Positions 36,674 to 45,037 of a stretch of DNA of 64,000 nt are shown one piece after another. Both the position numbers and the translations under genes were made by a program. The stretch spans positions 3,257,256 to 3,321,255 of the forward strand of contig NZ_CP042913.1 of the NCBI RefSeq assembly GCF_008065115.1. Direction: 5' to 3'. Below the pieces are notes generated by a model, which saw nothing but the letters and a program-made list of their open reading frames with translations, made no database searches and was not told the origin of the DNA. Source of the DNA: Bythopirellula goksoeyrii. GTDB lineage: Bacteria > Planctomycetota > Planctomycetia > Pirellulales > Lacipirellulaceae. Every line of letters starts with the position of its first letter. Position 1 is the stretch's first letter.

Positions 36674-37090
36674 GATGATTCAAAGTGTATTGATCGAGCA
36701 CAATGGGCTTCAAAAACTAAATCGCCAATGGGGCTGGGGGGGGATTCTTCGTTGATTTGCTGATGGGACTCCTCTACACGGTCGTCGGTTTCATGATCCT
36801 CGCCAATCCCCAATCGACTGCCATCACACTTACTCCTCTGATCACAATGTTCTTGATCTTCGAAGGTCTTTTCCCCATCGAAAGTGCTTTGGTGGCGCGA
36901 TTGCCCCAACGGGGGTGAATGTTGGTTGGTTTGCTGATTGGTCAGCTTGGTCTTGGGGCTCTCGATCTGGCGGCAATGGCCCATCTCGAGCATCTGGGGC
37001 GTTGGCCAGTTCGTTGGCATTCATATGATTTTCAACGGGTGGTCGCTGGCTATGCTCGGACTATTCGCCAAAAATGCACCGGCAGAAAGG
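36674..37090 (+). pseudogene. Broken HdeD-like (DUF308) membrane protein gene
   Basis: An ATG at about 36675 reads MIQSVLIEHNGLQKLNRQWGWGG, matching the HdeD start (RxNWGW). The frame then breaks. Another frame continues FFVDLLMGLLYTVVGFMILA, NPQSTAITLTPLITMFLIF and EGLFPIESALVARLPQRG, and meets a TGA where the family has Trp (RGW). Past a further shift the register at 36938 gives SLVLGLSIWRQWPISSIWGV then GQFVGIHMIFNGWSLAMLGL. These are the repeated two-helix blocks of HdeD, the acid-resistance membrane protein family. At least two frame breaks, one nonsense change and an internal deletion make it non-functional. Confidence 0.75.
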
Positions 37091-37197
37091 AGACGCCACC
37101 CCTACAACGACCTGATCTTGCTTGCTCCGGTCTGGCGAGCTTCACTAAATTACGGCTTATTGGGAGAGCCTCGTGTCTCGAGCGGGAGGGCAACATG

Positions 37198-37231
37198 AAA
37201 AAGCCCGCGAGCAGGCTTGCTGCTGGCGGGC
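37198..37231 (-). terminator. Rho-independent terminator of the small exported protein gene
   Basis: Read on the minus strand, GCCCGCCAGCAGC pairs with GCTGCTCGCGGGC-like sequence (arms at 37203-37214 and 37219-37231), followed by CTTTTTC. The strong GC stem and U-tract lie 43 bp past the stop of the 75-residue gene. Confidence 0.85.
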
Positions 37232-37273
37232 GCGTTCTGGACCAATTGCAGTCGCGGTTATGAAGCCAAATGA

Positions 37274-37501
37274 TTACCAACCCCAAACCACTGGGCCGTG
37301 GAAGACCGGGGCAGGTTGGACCCAGACGGGGGCGGGCTGCACAAACACTGGGCGATGTGTAACCACCGGGCGGTAATACCGCCGCGGATACCACACTCGA
37401 CGGACCGGAGCCCGGCGATAAACCCAGGCTTCAGCAGTGGGCGTGTCGACGATTGCCAAGCCAGCGATAACAACGAGCAACAACAGAATCTTCTTAAGCA
37501 T
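37274..37501 (-). CDS. Small exported Tyr/Pro/Arg-rich protein
   Basis: 75 residues. A clear signal peptide (MLKKILLLLVVIAGLAIVDT, cleavage after AEA near residue 24) is followed by a short mature chain built from Arg/Tyr/Pro/Val/Trp repeats (VYRRAPVRRVWYPRRYYRPV, then VFVQPAPVWVQPAPVFHGPV). The ribosome binding site GAGGGAG lies about 9 nt before the ATG, and a strong terminator follows. The composition resembles small secreted proteins common in planctomycetes with no known function. A longer open frame in another register over the same bases is a shadow. The dedicated signals support a real gene. Confidence 0.78.
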   Translation of the reverse strand: MLKKILLLLVVIAGLAIVDTPTAEAWVYRRAPVRRVWYPRRYYRPVVTHRPVFVQPAPVWVQPAPVFHGPVVWGW

Positions 37502-37881
37502 TGATCATCTCCCTCAAGTGCGCGGCAATTAGGTGGGAACACGTTTCAGGACAAGCCGCGAGTGATTTTCAGATTCTACTACACGATTGCCAGGGACACA
37601 GCCCCCTGGGACTACAACATTTTGTTCACTTTGGCTTCGCAGGGCAAATTGGAAACCGCCTCAAGGAGTGGGAGATACGCGCAGTGACAAGAGTCCGCGG
37701 AATCGCACTAATTGTGGTGGTGTGGCGGTAAATGGTCACTCGGCCGCGTGGAGGGCGGTTCTACTTTTGGAGGAGGGGCTGGGGTGCTTGTTTGGGTGAA
37801 GAGAAACCGCAGCGAATCGAGCAAGAGCCTTCTGCCGAGAATGGCATTTCAGCTTTCCTGTCAGGGACTTCCATCGCAAAC
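37502..37881. other. Intergenic stretch without a recognised gene
   Basis: About 380 bp between the divergent-side start of the small exported protein gene and the 3' end of the AEC transporter gene. Short open frames exist on the plus strand, but none has a family resemblance or ribosome binding site. It presumably contains the promoter for the small protein gene. Confidence 0.5.
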
Positions 37882-38805
37882 TTAAGAGAAGTCAAGATAA
37901 GTGAGTACGATCGGAAGGCTAATCATCGAAATCAGAGTTTGAAACGTGATCAACCTTGCCATCAATTGGGCATCTCCGCCGTACTGGCCCGCCAATATGT
38001 ATGCGCTAGTTGCTGTAGGAAGAGCATTGAACAAGACGGCGATTGATGCTTCTAAACCTGTTACATCGAATAGTCGTAACAGGAAGTACGTGGTCAATGG
38101 CAATACGACTAGTTTTACCACTGAAGATGCCATCGCTATCCCTCGAGCGAGACGTAGTGCCTCGAAATTCAAGGCGGCGCCAACCGCAAGCAGTCCTACC
38201 GGCAATGCCGCAGAGGCCAAGATTCTCGTCATCGTGCCTAGCACTGACGGCATTCCCAGGCCTGTGATATTTAGAGCCAATCCTATTGCCGAAGCAATGA
38301 TGAGGGGATTCCTCAGGCAGGATATAATGAGTATCGACTTCTTGCGGGAAGTCGTGCTTGACCCAAACCAGGCCAACATCATTACACAGGAGACATTCAC
38401 AAGGGGCACAATAATGGCAATCGCCAGTGCGGCTGCGGAAAGTCCTTTCTCGCCGAACAGGCTTTCCGCGATTGAAAGCCCGATGAAGGTATTCATTCTG
38501 ACGCAGCCTTGGTAGACACTGGTAAAAGCTGGACCATCAATCGGTAGATGCCTTCTTAGCAAAAGCAACAGGACACTGATAAATAGAATCGCACCCGCAA
38601 TTGAGACAGCAACAGGCCCAATTGCGAAATAGGTCAATTCTGACTCGGCTAGCGTAGAAATGAGCAGAGCAGGGAAGAGTACGAAATAGGTAATTCTCTC
38701 AAGTGCTTTCCAACCATTGTCCTCTAAGAAATGGCTCGACTTCAGTCCCCAGCCCAAGAGTATTAGAAAGAAAATCGGGAGGACGTAAGTAACGACTGGA
38801 CTCAT
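37882..38805 (-). CDS. AEC-family (auxin efflux carrier-like) transporter
   Basis: Inner-membrane protein of 307 residues with about ten hydrophobic segments in two five-helix halves. N-terminal VVTYVLPIFFLILLGWGLK and the block RITYFVLFPALLISTL are typical of the AEC family; the second half has NPLIIASAIGLALNITGL, LPVGLLAVGAALN and LFNALPTATSAYILAGQYGGDA. Family substrates include malate, malonate and amino acids; the substrate here is unknown. It is divergent from the GH94 operon, and its 5' end shares the 330-bp region that carries the operator. Confidence 0.88.
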   Translation of the reverse strand: MSPVVTYVLPIFFLILLGWGLKSSHFLEDNGWKALERITYFVLFPALLISTLAESELTYFAIGPVAVSIAGAILFISVLLLLLRRHLPIDGPAFTSVYQGCVRMNTFIGLSIAESLFGEKGLSAAALAIAIIVPLVNVSCVMMLAWFGSSTTSRKKSILIISCLRNPLIIASAIGLALNITGLGMPSVLGTMTRILASAALPVGLLAVGAALNFEALRLARGIAMASSVVKLVVLPLTTYFLLRLFDVTGLEASIAVLFNALPTATSAYILAGQYGGDAQLMARLITFQTLISMISLPIVLTYLDFS

Positions 38806-38917
38806 GATGATGATTAACTTACCCCGATTTCGGTTCTTCAGGCTTGAATTCGTATGGGGTAAGGCCAGGGACGAATGAAAATTGCTGAAAACATTAGAGA
38901 TTCCCTTGGCAAAACGC

Positions 38918-38965
38918 TAGACAAACACTGCAATTCAAGGCTACTATACAATGAAAGCGCTGTCA
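38918..38965 (+). promoter_or_regulatory. Promoter and LacI-type operator of the GH94 operon
   Basis: Sigma70-like elements TAGACA (38918-38923) and TACTAT (38942-38947) with 18-bp spacing. A 14-bp LacI-family operator, TGAAAGCGCTGTCA (38952-38965), starts 4 bp after the -10 box. The operator is the exact reverse complement of the one at the lacI promoter (60596-60609), and the promoter geometry is the same. Binding there would block transcription start. The GH94 ATG is 168 bp downstream. Confidence 0.72.
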
Positions 38966-39133
38966 CAAGAAGGGGAAGAGTGGATCAGATAGATCTCATT
39001 AAGCTACGTTGCGAACAGTGGATTCTGGCGGAGGGAATTCCGTGTTCAATCGTTAAGACCTCAATTGCTTTTCGAACTCATTTCTGCGTGTTGTTTAAGA
39101 TGGATACGTTTGATATTTCCGAAGTAGGTACGA

Positions 39134-42100
39134 ATGACTTCTAAGACACTCGAATCTGCCACGCAGCAATTGGTTCACCATGGCCTAAATGCGCTCGCTC
39201 AGTCCCCCGCTGTCGTGCAGATACTGTCTGACAATAGAATCACCAGCTTTCTCTCGGTGGCAGGTACCGGGGGGATTCGATTCGATGGCTCCCAAGCCAT
39301 CACCCGTTGGCAGCCTGACCCTACTTGCGATGCTCTGGGCTATTTCTTTTACCTCCGAGATTTGGAATCTGGCTTCTATTGGTCACTCGGATATCAGCCC
39401 ACCTGCATCGTGCCCGACGAATTTGAAGTTACTCTGACTCCGGGAACTTTTGTTGCCAAGCGTGTCGATCAAGCAATTGCTTCAAGCTTGGAAGTATGCA
39501 TTCATCCCACGCTCAGTTGCGATCTACGTCGTATCACTCTCACAAACAACAGCGAAGAGACACGCTCGCTGGAACTCACGAGTTATGCCGAAATCGTTCT
39601 GCAAGACTCTCAGGCCGACCGCGCGCACCCCGCTTTCTCGAAGTTGTTTGTAGAAACACAGGTTCATGACGGTGCGATGCTGCTAGCTCATCGCAGACCT
39701 CGTGGTTCCAACGAGAAAACCTTATTTGCTTCTCATTTCTTCACGGACGATCAGAAAGGATCGGCTCGAATTGAATGGGAGACATCGCGCAACAACTTCA
39801 TTGGCCGCGCTCGGAGTCTTCGCAGCCCGCTGGCTCTGAATACAAATGCTCCTCTGACAGGCACTGTTGGCAGCGTCCTGGATCCGGTATTCTCTCTGCG
39901 AAGAACTTACGTTTTGGCTCCGGGCGATTCCGTTCAAACTACATTTTGCCTGGGTGCCGCCTCCTCTCAAGCCGAACTCCTGGAGTCTGCTGCCAGTTTG
40001 AAGAATCTCGGGACCGTAGATGAAGCATTTCTCTCGGCAGATAACACCGCGATCGAGCGGCTATCAGAATTCGAATTGACACCTACGCAGATCCCGCAAT
40101 TACTAGAACTCGCAACACGTAGGCTGCATGGCTTTACCGACTATGACCAGCCCAATAAGGTGGTCTCGGCCAAGAATGAGTCAGACGCAATCTGCAATCA
40201 CTTGGCTGACCATGATGTGACCGAGGCACAACATGACAAACTAGCCGACTACTTGAATCACTTAGGGATTGTGGCTCCACAATCGCCTTTGGCTCGATTC
40301 AATTCGGTGAATGCGCCCTTCCGACCTCTCACTGAGGCCGATGATCGTAGCAAGCCCCATAAGCTTGCACTCGGTGAATACGAAGAACCGCTTTTATTTG
40401 ATAACGGGATCGGGGGGTTCACAGAGGATGGGCGGGAATACGTAATGCGACTGCGCCCTCAGGGGGATGGCACGCTGCAACTTCCCCCAATGCCTTGGAA
40501 TAACGTTGTATCCAATCCCGGATTCGGTTTTATTGCGTCAGAAACTGGCGCTGGCTACACATGGTCTGGCAACAGCCGATTAAATCGCCTAACGCCTTGG
40601 CAAAACGACCCCGTGTGTGACCCCCACTCTGAGGCTTTTTATCTTCGTGATGAGGATACTGGGGAATATTGGTCTCTGACACCAGGACCCGTTCCTCAAG
40701 TGGCTACCTACGAAGTGCGTCATAGCTGGGGTTATAGCTCGTTTCGACATTCGAGCGATCAACTCGAACAAGAGTTATTGCAGTTTGTACCACGGGAAGA
40801 CCCTGTCAAGATCTCGCGAGTGAAGATCACCAATCTTGGTGATCAGCCGCGCCGACTGAGCGTTTTTAGCTATGTGCAATGGGATCTCTCGGATGGTTGT
40901 CCGATCGGACCTCTCCATACTGAGACCTCACTCGATGCCGAGAAGAATACGATCTTCGCGTGCAATCAGGCCCGCGCAGAGTATGCCGATCATACGGCCT
41001 TCGCTGCAATTGCTGGTTCATCGGGTGATTGCTCTCTGACAACCGATCGCTCGGAATTCATAGGCGTGCAACGGACGGTCGGTAATCCCCGGGCTCTGTC
41101 GCATAGTAGCGAACTGAATGGACGTGCTGGGGTGAGTCTCGATTCCTGTGCAGCCATTCAATCGACGTTCACCATCGAACCAGGGGAAACCGTTGAACGA
41201 TCTTTCTTGCTCGGCGAAACGGGAGCTCACAGTGAGGCTCAAGATTTAGTCTCGGCCTATCAGTCTACCGAAACGATTTCAAAGGCCCTGTCCGACGTGA
41301 AATCGTTCTGGGTAGACACACTCACGGCAGTGAAGATCGAGACCCCCGCTCCGGCGATTGATTTGATGGTTAACGGTTGGCTCCTGTATCAAAACCTAAG
41401 TTGCCGCTTTTGGGGCCGTTCCTCCAGTTATCAGTCTGGAGGTGCCTTTGGGTTCCGCGATCAGCTTCAGGACTGCTCAGCCTTGGTTCACCACTGGCCA
41501 GAACTCACGCGACAACAGATTCTCCGCAATGCTGCCCACCAATTCGTCGAAGGAGACGTATTGCATTGGTGGCATCCCCCGCACAGCACCGGTATCCGGA
41601 CCGCTTTTGCCGACGACTTGTTGTGGCTCCCGTTGGTGGCCAGCGAGTATGTCCAAGCGACGGGTGACCAATCGTTATGGGAAGAAGAGGTCCGCTACCT
41701 TACCTCGGAACCACTGCCCGCAGGCGAGCCTGAAATCTTTCTCACGCCACGAGACTCTGGTGAGAAAGGGACTGTTTATGAACACTGTTGCCGAGCTTTG
41801 GACCGTGGTCTAACCCGAGGCCTCAACGGACTGCCGCTCATGGGATCGGGCGATTGGAACGATGGCATGAATCGTGTAGGCCAGGGTGGCACGGGCGAAA
41901 GTGTCTGGCTGGGATTCTTTATCGATTACATCTTGGAGCGAATGCTTCCTGTCTGCCAGCAGCATGGCGATAAGCAACGGTACGAGCGCTATGGAGATTA
42001 TCGAGAACAATTGCGCCTTGCTTTGAACGACGCTGGATGGGATGGAAATTGGTATCGTCGTGCCTATTTTGATGATGGAACCCCCCTCGGAACTGCTGCC

Positions 42101-42832
42101 GCTGACGAATGCCAGATCGATGCACTCGTACAGGCTTGGGCAGTCATGTCAAACGTCGCACCTCCAGATCGAGCAGCTTCGTCGATCGCTGCCGCCGACC
42201 AGCGTTTGGTCGACGAGCAGGCCGGCATCATTCGTTTACTCGATCCACCTTTTGACAAGATGAAGAACGATCCTGGCTATATTAAGGGTTACCTACCAGG
42301 CGTGCGCGAGAATGGTGGCCAGTATACACATGGTGTCCTCTGGTTTATCCGCGCGATTGCGGAGATGGGCCAGGGCACACGTGCATGCCAGCTTTTGGAG
42401 ATGATTTCGCCAGTGAGCCATGGTAACTCTCCAGAGGTCGTTGATACTTATAAGGCAGAACCTTACGTCGTGGCTGCAGATGTGTACGGTCAACCCCCGC
42501 ACGTTGGGCGTGCTGGTTGGTCATGGTATACTGGATCAGCGGGATGGATGTTCCGAGTGGCGGTGGAGTCGCTACTTGGGATACATCTAGAAGATGGAAC
42601 CCAATTGAGAATCGACCCTTGCATTTCTGCCAGGTGGCCAGAATGCCGTGTTCGCTACCGACTGTCTGATCGGAAGACGGTTTATGAGATCCATATTCAG
42701 AATCCCAATAAGAAAGAGCGGGGCGTTACTTCGGCCCTACTGGATGGCACGGTCGTAGAATTAGCAGAGAACGGCGCGCTTGTGCCTGTCCAGCAAGATG
42801 GACTCGTACATAATGTGGTCGTAATATTGTAA
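39134..42832 (+). CDS. GH94 phosphorylase, probable 1,2-beta-oligoglucan phosphorylase
   Basis: Cytoplasmic protein of 1,232 residues without a signal peptide. It has two GH94-type beta-supersandwich modules: the first at about 30-330 (GGIRFDGSQAITRWQPDPTC), the second from about 420 (FDNGIGGFTEDGREYVM, NPGFGFIASETGAGYTWSGN, RLTPWQNDPV). The (alpha/alpha)6 catalytic domain follows from about 760 (CRFWGRSSSYQSGGAFGFRD, MGSGDWNDGMNRVG with the general-acid Asp near 907, and YLPGVRENGGQYTHG). Cellobiose phosphorylases are about 800 residues; this length and two-module layout fit the 1,2-beta-oligoglucan phosphorylase and cyclic-glucan-synthase branch. It would release glucose 1-phosphate from sophoro-oligosaccharides. 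The GH144 genes nearby support that. Substrate remains inference. Confidence 0.85.
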   Translation: MTSKTLESATQQLVHHGLNALAQSPAVVQILSDNRITSFLSVAGTGGIRFDGSQAITRWQPDPTCDALGYFFYLRDLESGFYWSLGYQPTCIVPDEFEVTLTPGTFVAKRVDQAIASSLEVCIHPTLSCDLRRITLTNNSEETRSLELTSYAEIVLQDSQADRAHPAFSKLFVETQVHDGAMLLAHRRPRGSNEKTLFASHFFTDDQKGSARIEWETSRNNFIGRARSLRSPLALNTNAPLTGTVGSVLDPVFSLRRTYVLAPGDSVQTTFCLGAASSQAELLESAASLKNLGTVDEAFLSADNTAIERLSEFELTPTQIPQLLELATRRLHGFTDYDQPNKVVSAKNESDAICNHLADHDVTEAQHDKLADYLNHLGIVAPQSPLARFNSVNAPFRPLTEADDRSKPHKLALGEYEEPLLFDNGIGGFTEDGREYVMRLRPQGDGTLQLPPMPWNNVVSNPGFGFIASETGAGYTWSGNSRLNRLTPWQNDPVCDPHSEAFYLRDEDTGEYWSLTPGPVPQVATYEVRHSWGYSSFRHSSDQLEQELLQFVPREDPVKISRVKITNLGDQPRRLSVFSYVQWDLSDGCPIGPLHTETSLDAEKNTIFACNQARAEYADHTAFAAIAGSSGDCSLTTDRSEFIGVQRTVGNPRALSHSSELNGRAGVSLDSCAAIQSTFTIEPGETVERSFLLGETGAHSEAQDLVSAYQSTETISKALSDVKSFWVDTLTAVKIETPAPAIDLMVNGWLLYQNLSCRFWGRSSSYQSGGAFGFRDQLQDCSALVHHWPELTRQQILRNAAHQFVEGDVLHWWHPPHSTGIRTAFADDLLWLPLVASEYVQATGDQSLWEEEVRYLTSEPLPAGEPEIFLTPRDSGEKGTVYEHCCRALDRGLTRGLNGLPLMGSGDWNDGMNRVGQGGTGESVWLGFFIDYILERMLPVCQQHGDKQRYERYGDYREQLRLALNDAGWDGNWYRRAYFDDGTPLGTAAADECQIDALVQAWAVMSNVAPPDRAASSIAAADQRLVDEQAGIIRLLDPPFDKMKNDPGYIKGYLPGVRENGGQYTHGVLWFIRAIAEMGQGTRACQLLEMISPVSHGNSPEVVDTYKAEPYVVAADVYGQPPHVGRAGWSWYTGSAGWMFRVAVESLLGIHLEDGTQLRIDPCISARWPECRVRYRLSDRKTVYEIHIQNPNKKERGVTSALLDGTVVELAENGALVPVQQDGLVHNVVVIL

Positions 42833-42873
42833 GTAGTTTACACTCGCCCACCTATCTTCTCAGACGGTTTTCA

Positions 42874-45021
42874 ATGCGCTCGCCACGATTATCGGCCAGT
42901 TTTGTCCTGGCCATTGTATTGAGTTGCCTTCTGGGTAATTTCCTCGCTGCCACAGACTTCTCTGTTGTGCCGCTGCTTGACGGCGAGCGAGATGGCTCAC
43001 TCAATTATTGGGGCGGTCCTTTCGGTACGCTCAATATGGTTGGCATGACCAAGCAAACCAGTGTTGTGCACAGCGGCAATGCTGCCTATCAAGCGAATCT
43101 AGGGAGCCTGCCCGCCAATACCTTGAGCTTTTTTCAGACTTTTTCCAGCGAGCGAACTGGCACCGAAGCCCAACGTCAAACGCGTGATCTCACGCGCTAC
43201 GATGGTTTCCAAGCCTACTTTCGTAATGACACGAATGCTCCACTAAATATCCGCCTCGAACTAAAAGACTATCGCGACAGCAACAGCCATCGAGCATCAA
43301 AAACGTTTACGATTCCCACGGGTGCGACTTGGAACCAGGTTGCTTCGAACTTCGATCTCGGAGCGGGATGGAGTGTCGTGGGAGATCCCGACCTTAGCCG
43401 CACCTATATTGCGAGCTTCGTTCTGAATGAACCCACTGCCGTTTCGGGTTCCTACTATCTGGACGACTTTTCACTGATCGAGCCGGGGGGGCCAGTTGAT
43501 CCCCAAACAGCACCTATACAGGATCTCGCCGAGCGACTTGCCCGCCGCCAATTCGAAGGCCTGTGGTCAGGGCGTAATCGAACGACTGGCTTGATCTACA
43601 ACCACAAGGATGACGTGGGTGTCGCCGCTATGAACACCACAGGAGGCGTACTTTGGATGCTTCCCAATGCGATCAAACGAGGTTGGGTGAGTCAAGCAGA
43701 GGCCGACAGTGTCGTCGCGCAGATTGCCACCTCGCTCAATACGAATCTCAATCAATCTTCTTATGTACCAACCAGATTTATTAACCCCGTTACAGCGGCC
43801 ATTCCCGGTGGGAGCAACGAGGAGTCGAGCATCGACTCCTCATTCATCGCCCTGGGATTACACAACTACAAAAATCAGCCGGCAACTTCCCCGGCACTCG
43901 CAGCCCAGATTGACGCGGTTCAAAATCGTTTCCAACTCGATGCATTTGCCATTGCTAATGGATTCCGGCTCGCCTATTTCCCTGCAACGGGTTTCACGGG
44001 AGGGACCTACAACGGCTACACCAACGAGGGGAAGGTGATTTCTTTGGCGGCGGAAACCTCCGACGATCATCACGTGCCGCTCGAAGATCATTGGAATGCA
44101 GACATCAACCGCTCGAAAAATTTTTTGGTGAATGCCGCCGATTCCCATCTGACCCACAGTCTGTCACAGTTTCGAGCCCCCTTTGAACAGGCACTCCTGA
44201 ATCTGTTCGTCGACACGAGTGACCGGGGGGTCGACAACTATCCGGTCCGCTCCTTGGCCACTAACCCATGGCAAAACTTTTTGCGTTATCAGCGTGAGGT
44301 TGCGGCCAAGTTGGATCAGTTAGGACGCGAAAATTTCTTTCAACCCGATGCCGCGAGTGGCGCGCCGTTCTCCGGCTACGAGCAATACAGTCTCTACAAT
44401 GATTTTGGCCAACCCGATCTGTTCATGCCTTGGAGCGTGTCTTTTGCCATGCTAGCCGGTGCCGACGGGGCAGAAGATGCCCTGCGTGCGCTCTTGCAGG
44501 TCGATGGCATCTCAGGTCCGTTGGGACTTGCCGACACCGTTCGCTGGAACACCGGTGCGGGTGAACCTTACTTTGTCTCCAACAGCGGCGACAATTGGAA
44601 CACGGTCCTTTCGACGATGGCGCTGTTGGAATACTTAGATCGCCTCAACGGCGTGCAAAGTGGCAGCGAATTCTTTGCCGCACTTGCCGGAATCAGTTCT
44701 GCATTGGACGAGGTCTTCATCAACGGCGATCTCAACGGCGACGGCGTGACCGATGATGCAGACCTCTCGTTGTGGCAGAACGGCTTCGGCAATCCTACGA
44801 TCGGCAGCCCACTAGCAGGAGACGCCGACGGCGATGGCGTCGCTGACGGAGCAGATTTCCTTCGCTGGCAAAGGGGCCATTCCAGCGTAAATGGGCTCTC
44901 TGGTGCCATCGCTGTGCCTGAACCGGAAGGGATGGTGATCTCGTTTTTGTTGATTGGTATGTTGTGGGCAGGTCTCAGGCCTCTGCTCTATTACCGACTT
45001 CACGGTGCGCGGGTCTCCTGA
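42874..45021 (+). CDS. Alpha/alpha-toroid glycosidase-like protein with CBM-like domain, dockerin, PEP-CTERM
   Basis: Secreted 715-residue protein starting 41 bp after GH94 and probably in its operon. Signal peptide (about 1-27), then a CBM11/CIA30-like beta-sandwich (about 28-205, ending YYLDDFSLIEPG). Next is an all-helical region (about 210-610) with RRQFEGLWSGRNRTTGLIYN, TTGGVLWMLPNAIKRGWVS, NEESSIDSSFIALGL and EQYSLYNDFGQPDLFMPWSV. The spacing recalls the Glycoamylase/GH144 fold (xAGVGFxLxALPIGVERGW), but identity is low. A dockerin-like pair is at about 617-672 (GDLNGDGVTDDADLSLWQ, DADGDGVADGADFLRWQR) and PEP-CTERM near 681. It may be a cell-surface beta-glucan-active enzyme or binder. 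I cannot name the family. Confidence 0.7.
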   Translation: MRSPRLSASFVLAIVLSCLLGNFLAATDFSVVPLLDGERDGSLNYWGGPFGTLNMVGMTKQTSVVHSGNAAYQANLGSLPANTLSFFQTFSSERTGTEAQRQTRDLTRYDGFQAYFRNDTNAPLNIRLELKDYRDSNSHRASKTFTIPTGATWNQVASNFDLGAGWSVVGDPDLSRTYIASFVLNEPTAVSGSYYLDDFSLIEPGGPVDPQTAPIQDLAERLARRQFEGLWSGRNRTTGLIYNHKDDVGVAAMNTTGGVLWMLPNAIKRGWVSQAEADSVVAQIATSLNTNLNQSSYVPTRFINPVTAAIPGGSNEESSIDSSFIALGLHNYKNQPATSPALAAQIDAVQNRFQLDAFAIANGFRLAYFPATGFTGGTYNGYTNEGKVISLAAETSDDHHVPLEDHWNADINRSKNFLVNAADSHLTHSLSQFRAPFEQALLNLFVDTSDRGVDNYPVRSLATNPWQNFLRYQREVAAKLDQLGRENFFQPDAASGAPFSGYEQYSLYNDFGQPDLFMPWSVSFAMLAGADGAEDALRALLQVDGISGPLGLADTVRWNTGAGEPYFVSNSGDNWNTVLSTMALLEYLDRLNGVQSGSEFFAALAGISSALDEVFINGDLNGDGVTDDADLSLWQNGFGNPTIGSPLAGDADGDGVADGADFLRWQRGHSSVNGLSGAIAVPEPEGMVISFLLIGMLWAGLRPLLYYRLHGARVS

Positions 45022-45037
45022 CCCCGCCGAGCAGGAC

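Noticed and set aside
38875..39144. 89-residue plus-strand open frame before GH94
   Set aside because: It spans the promoter and operator and has no family resemblance or ribosome binding site.
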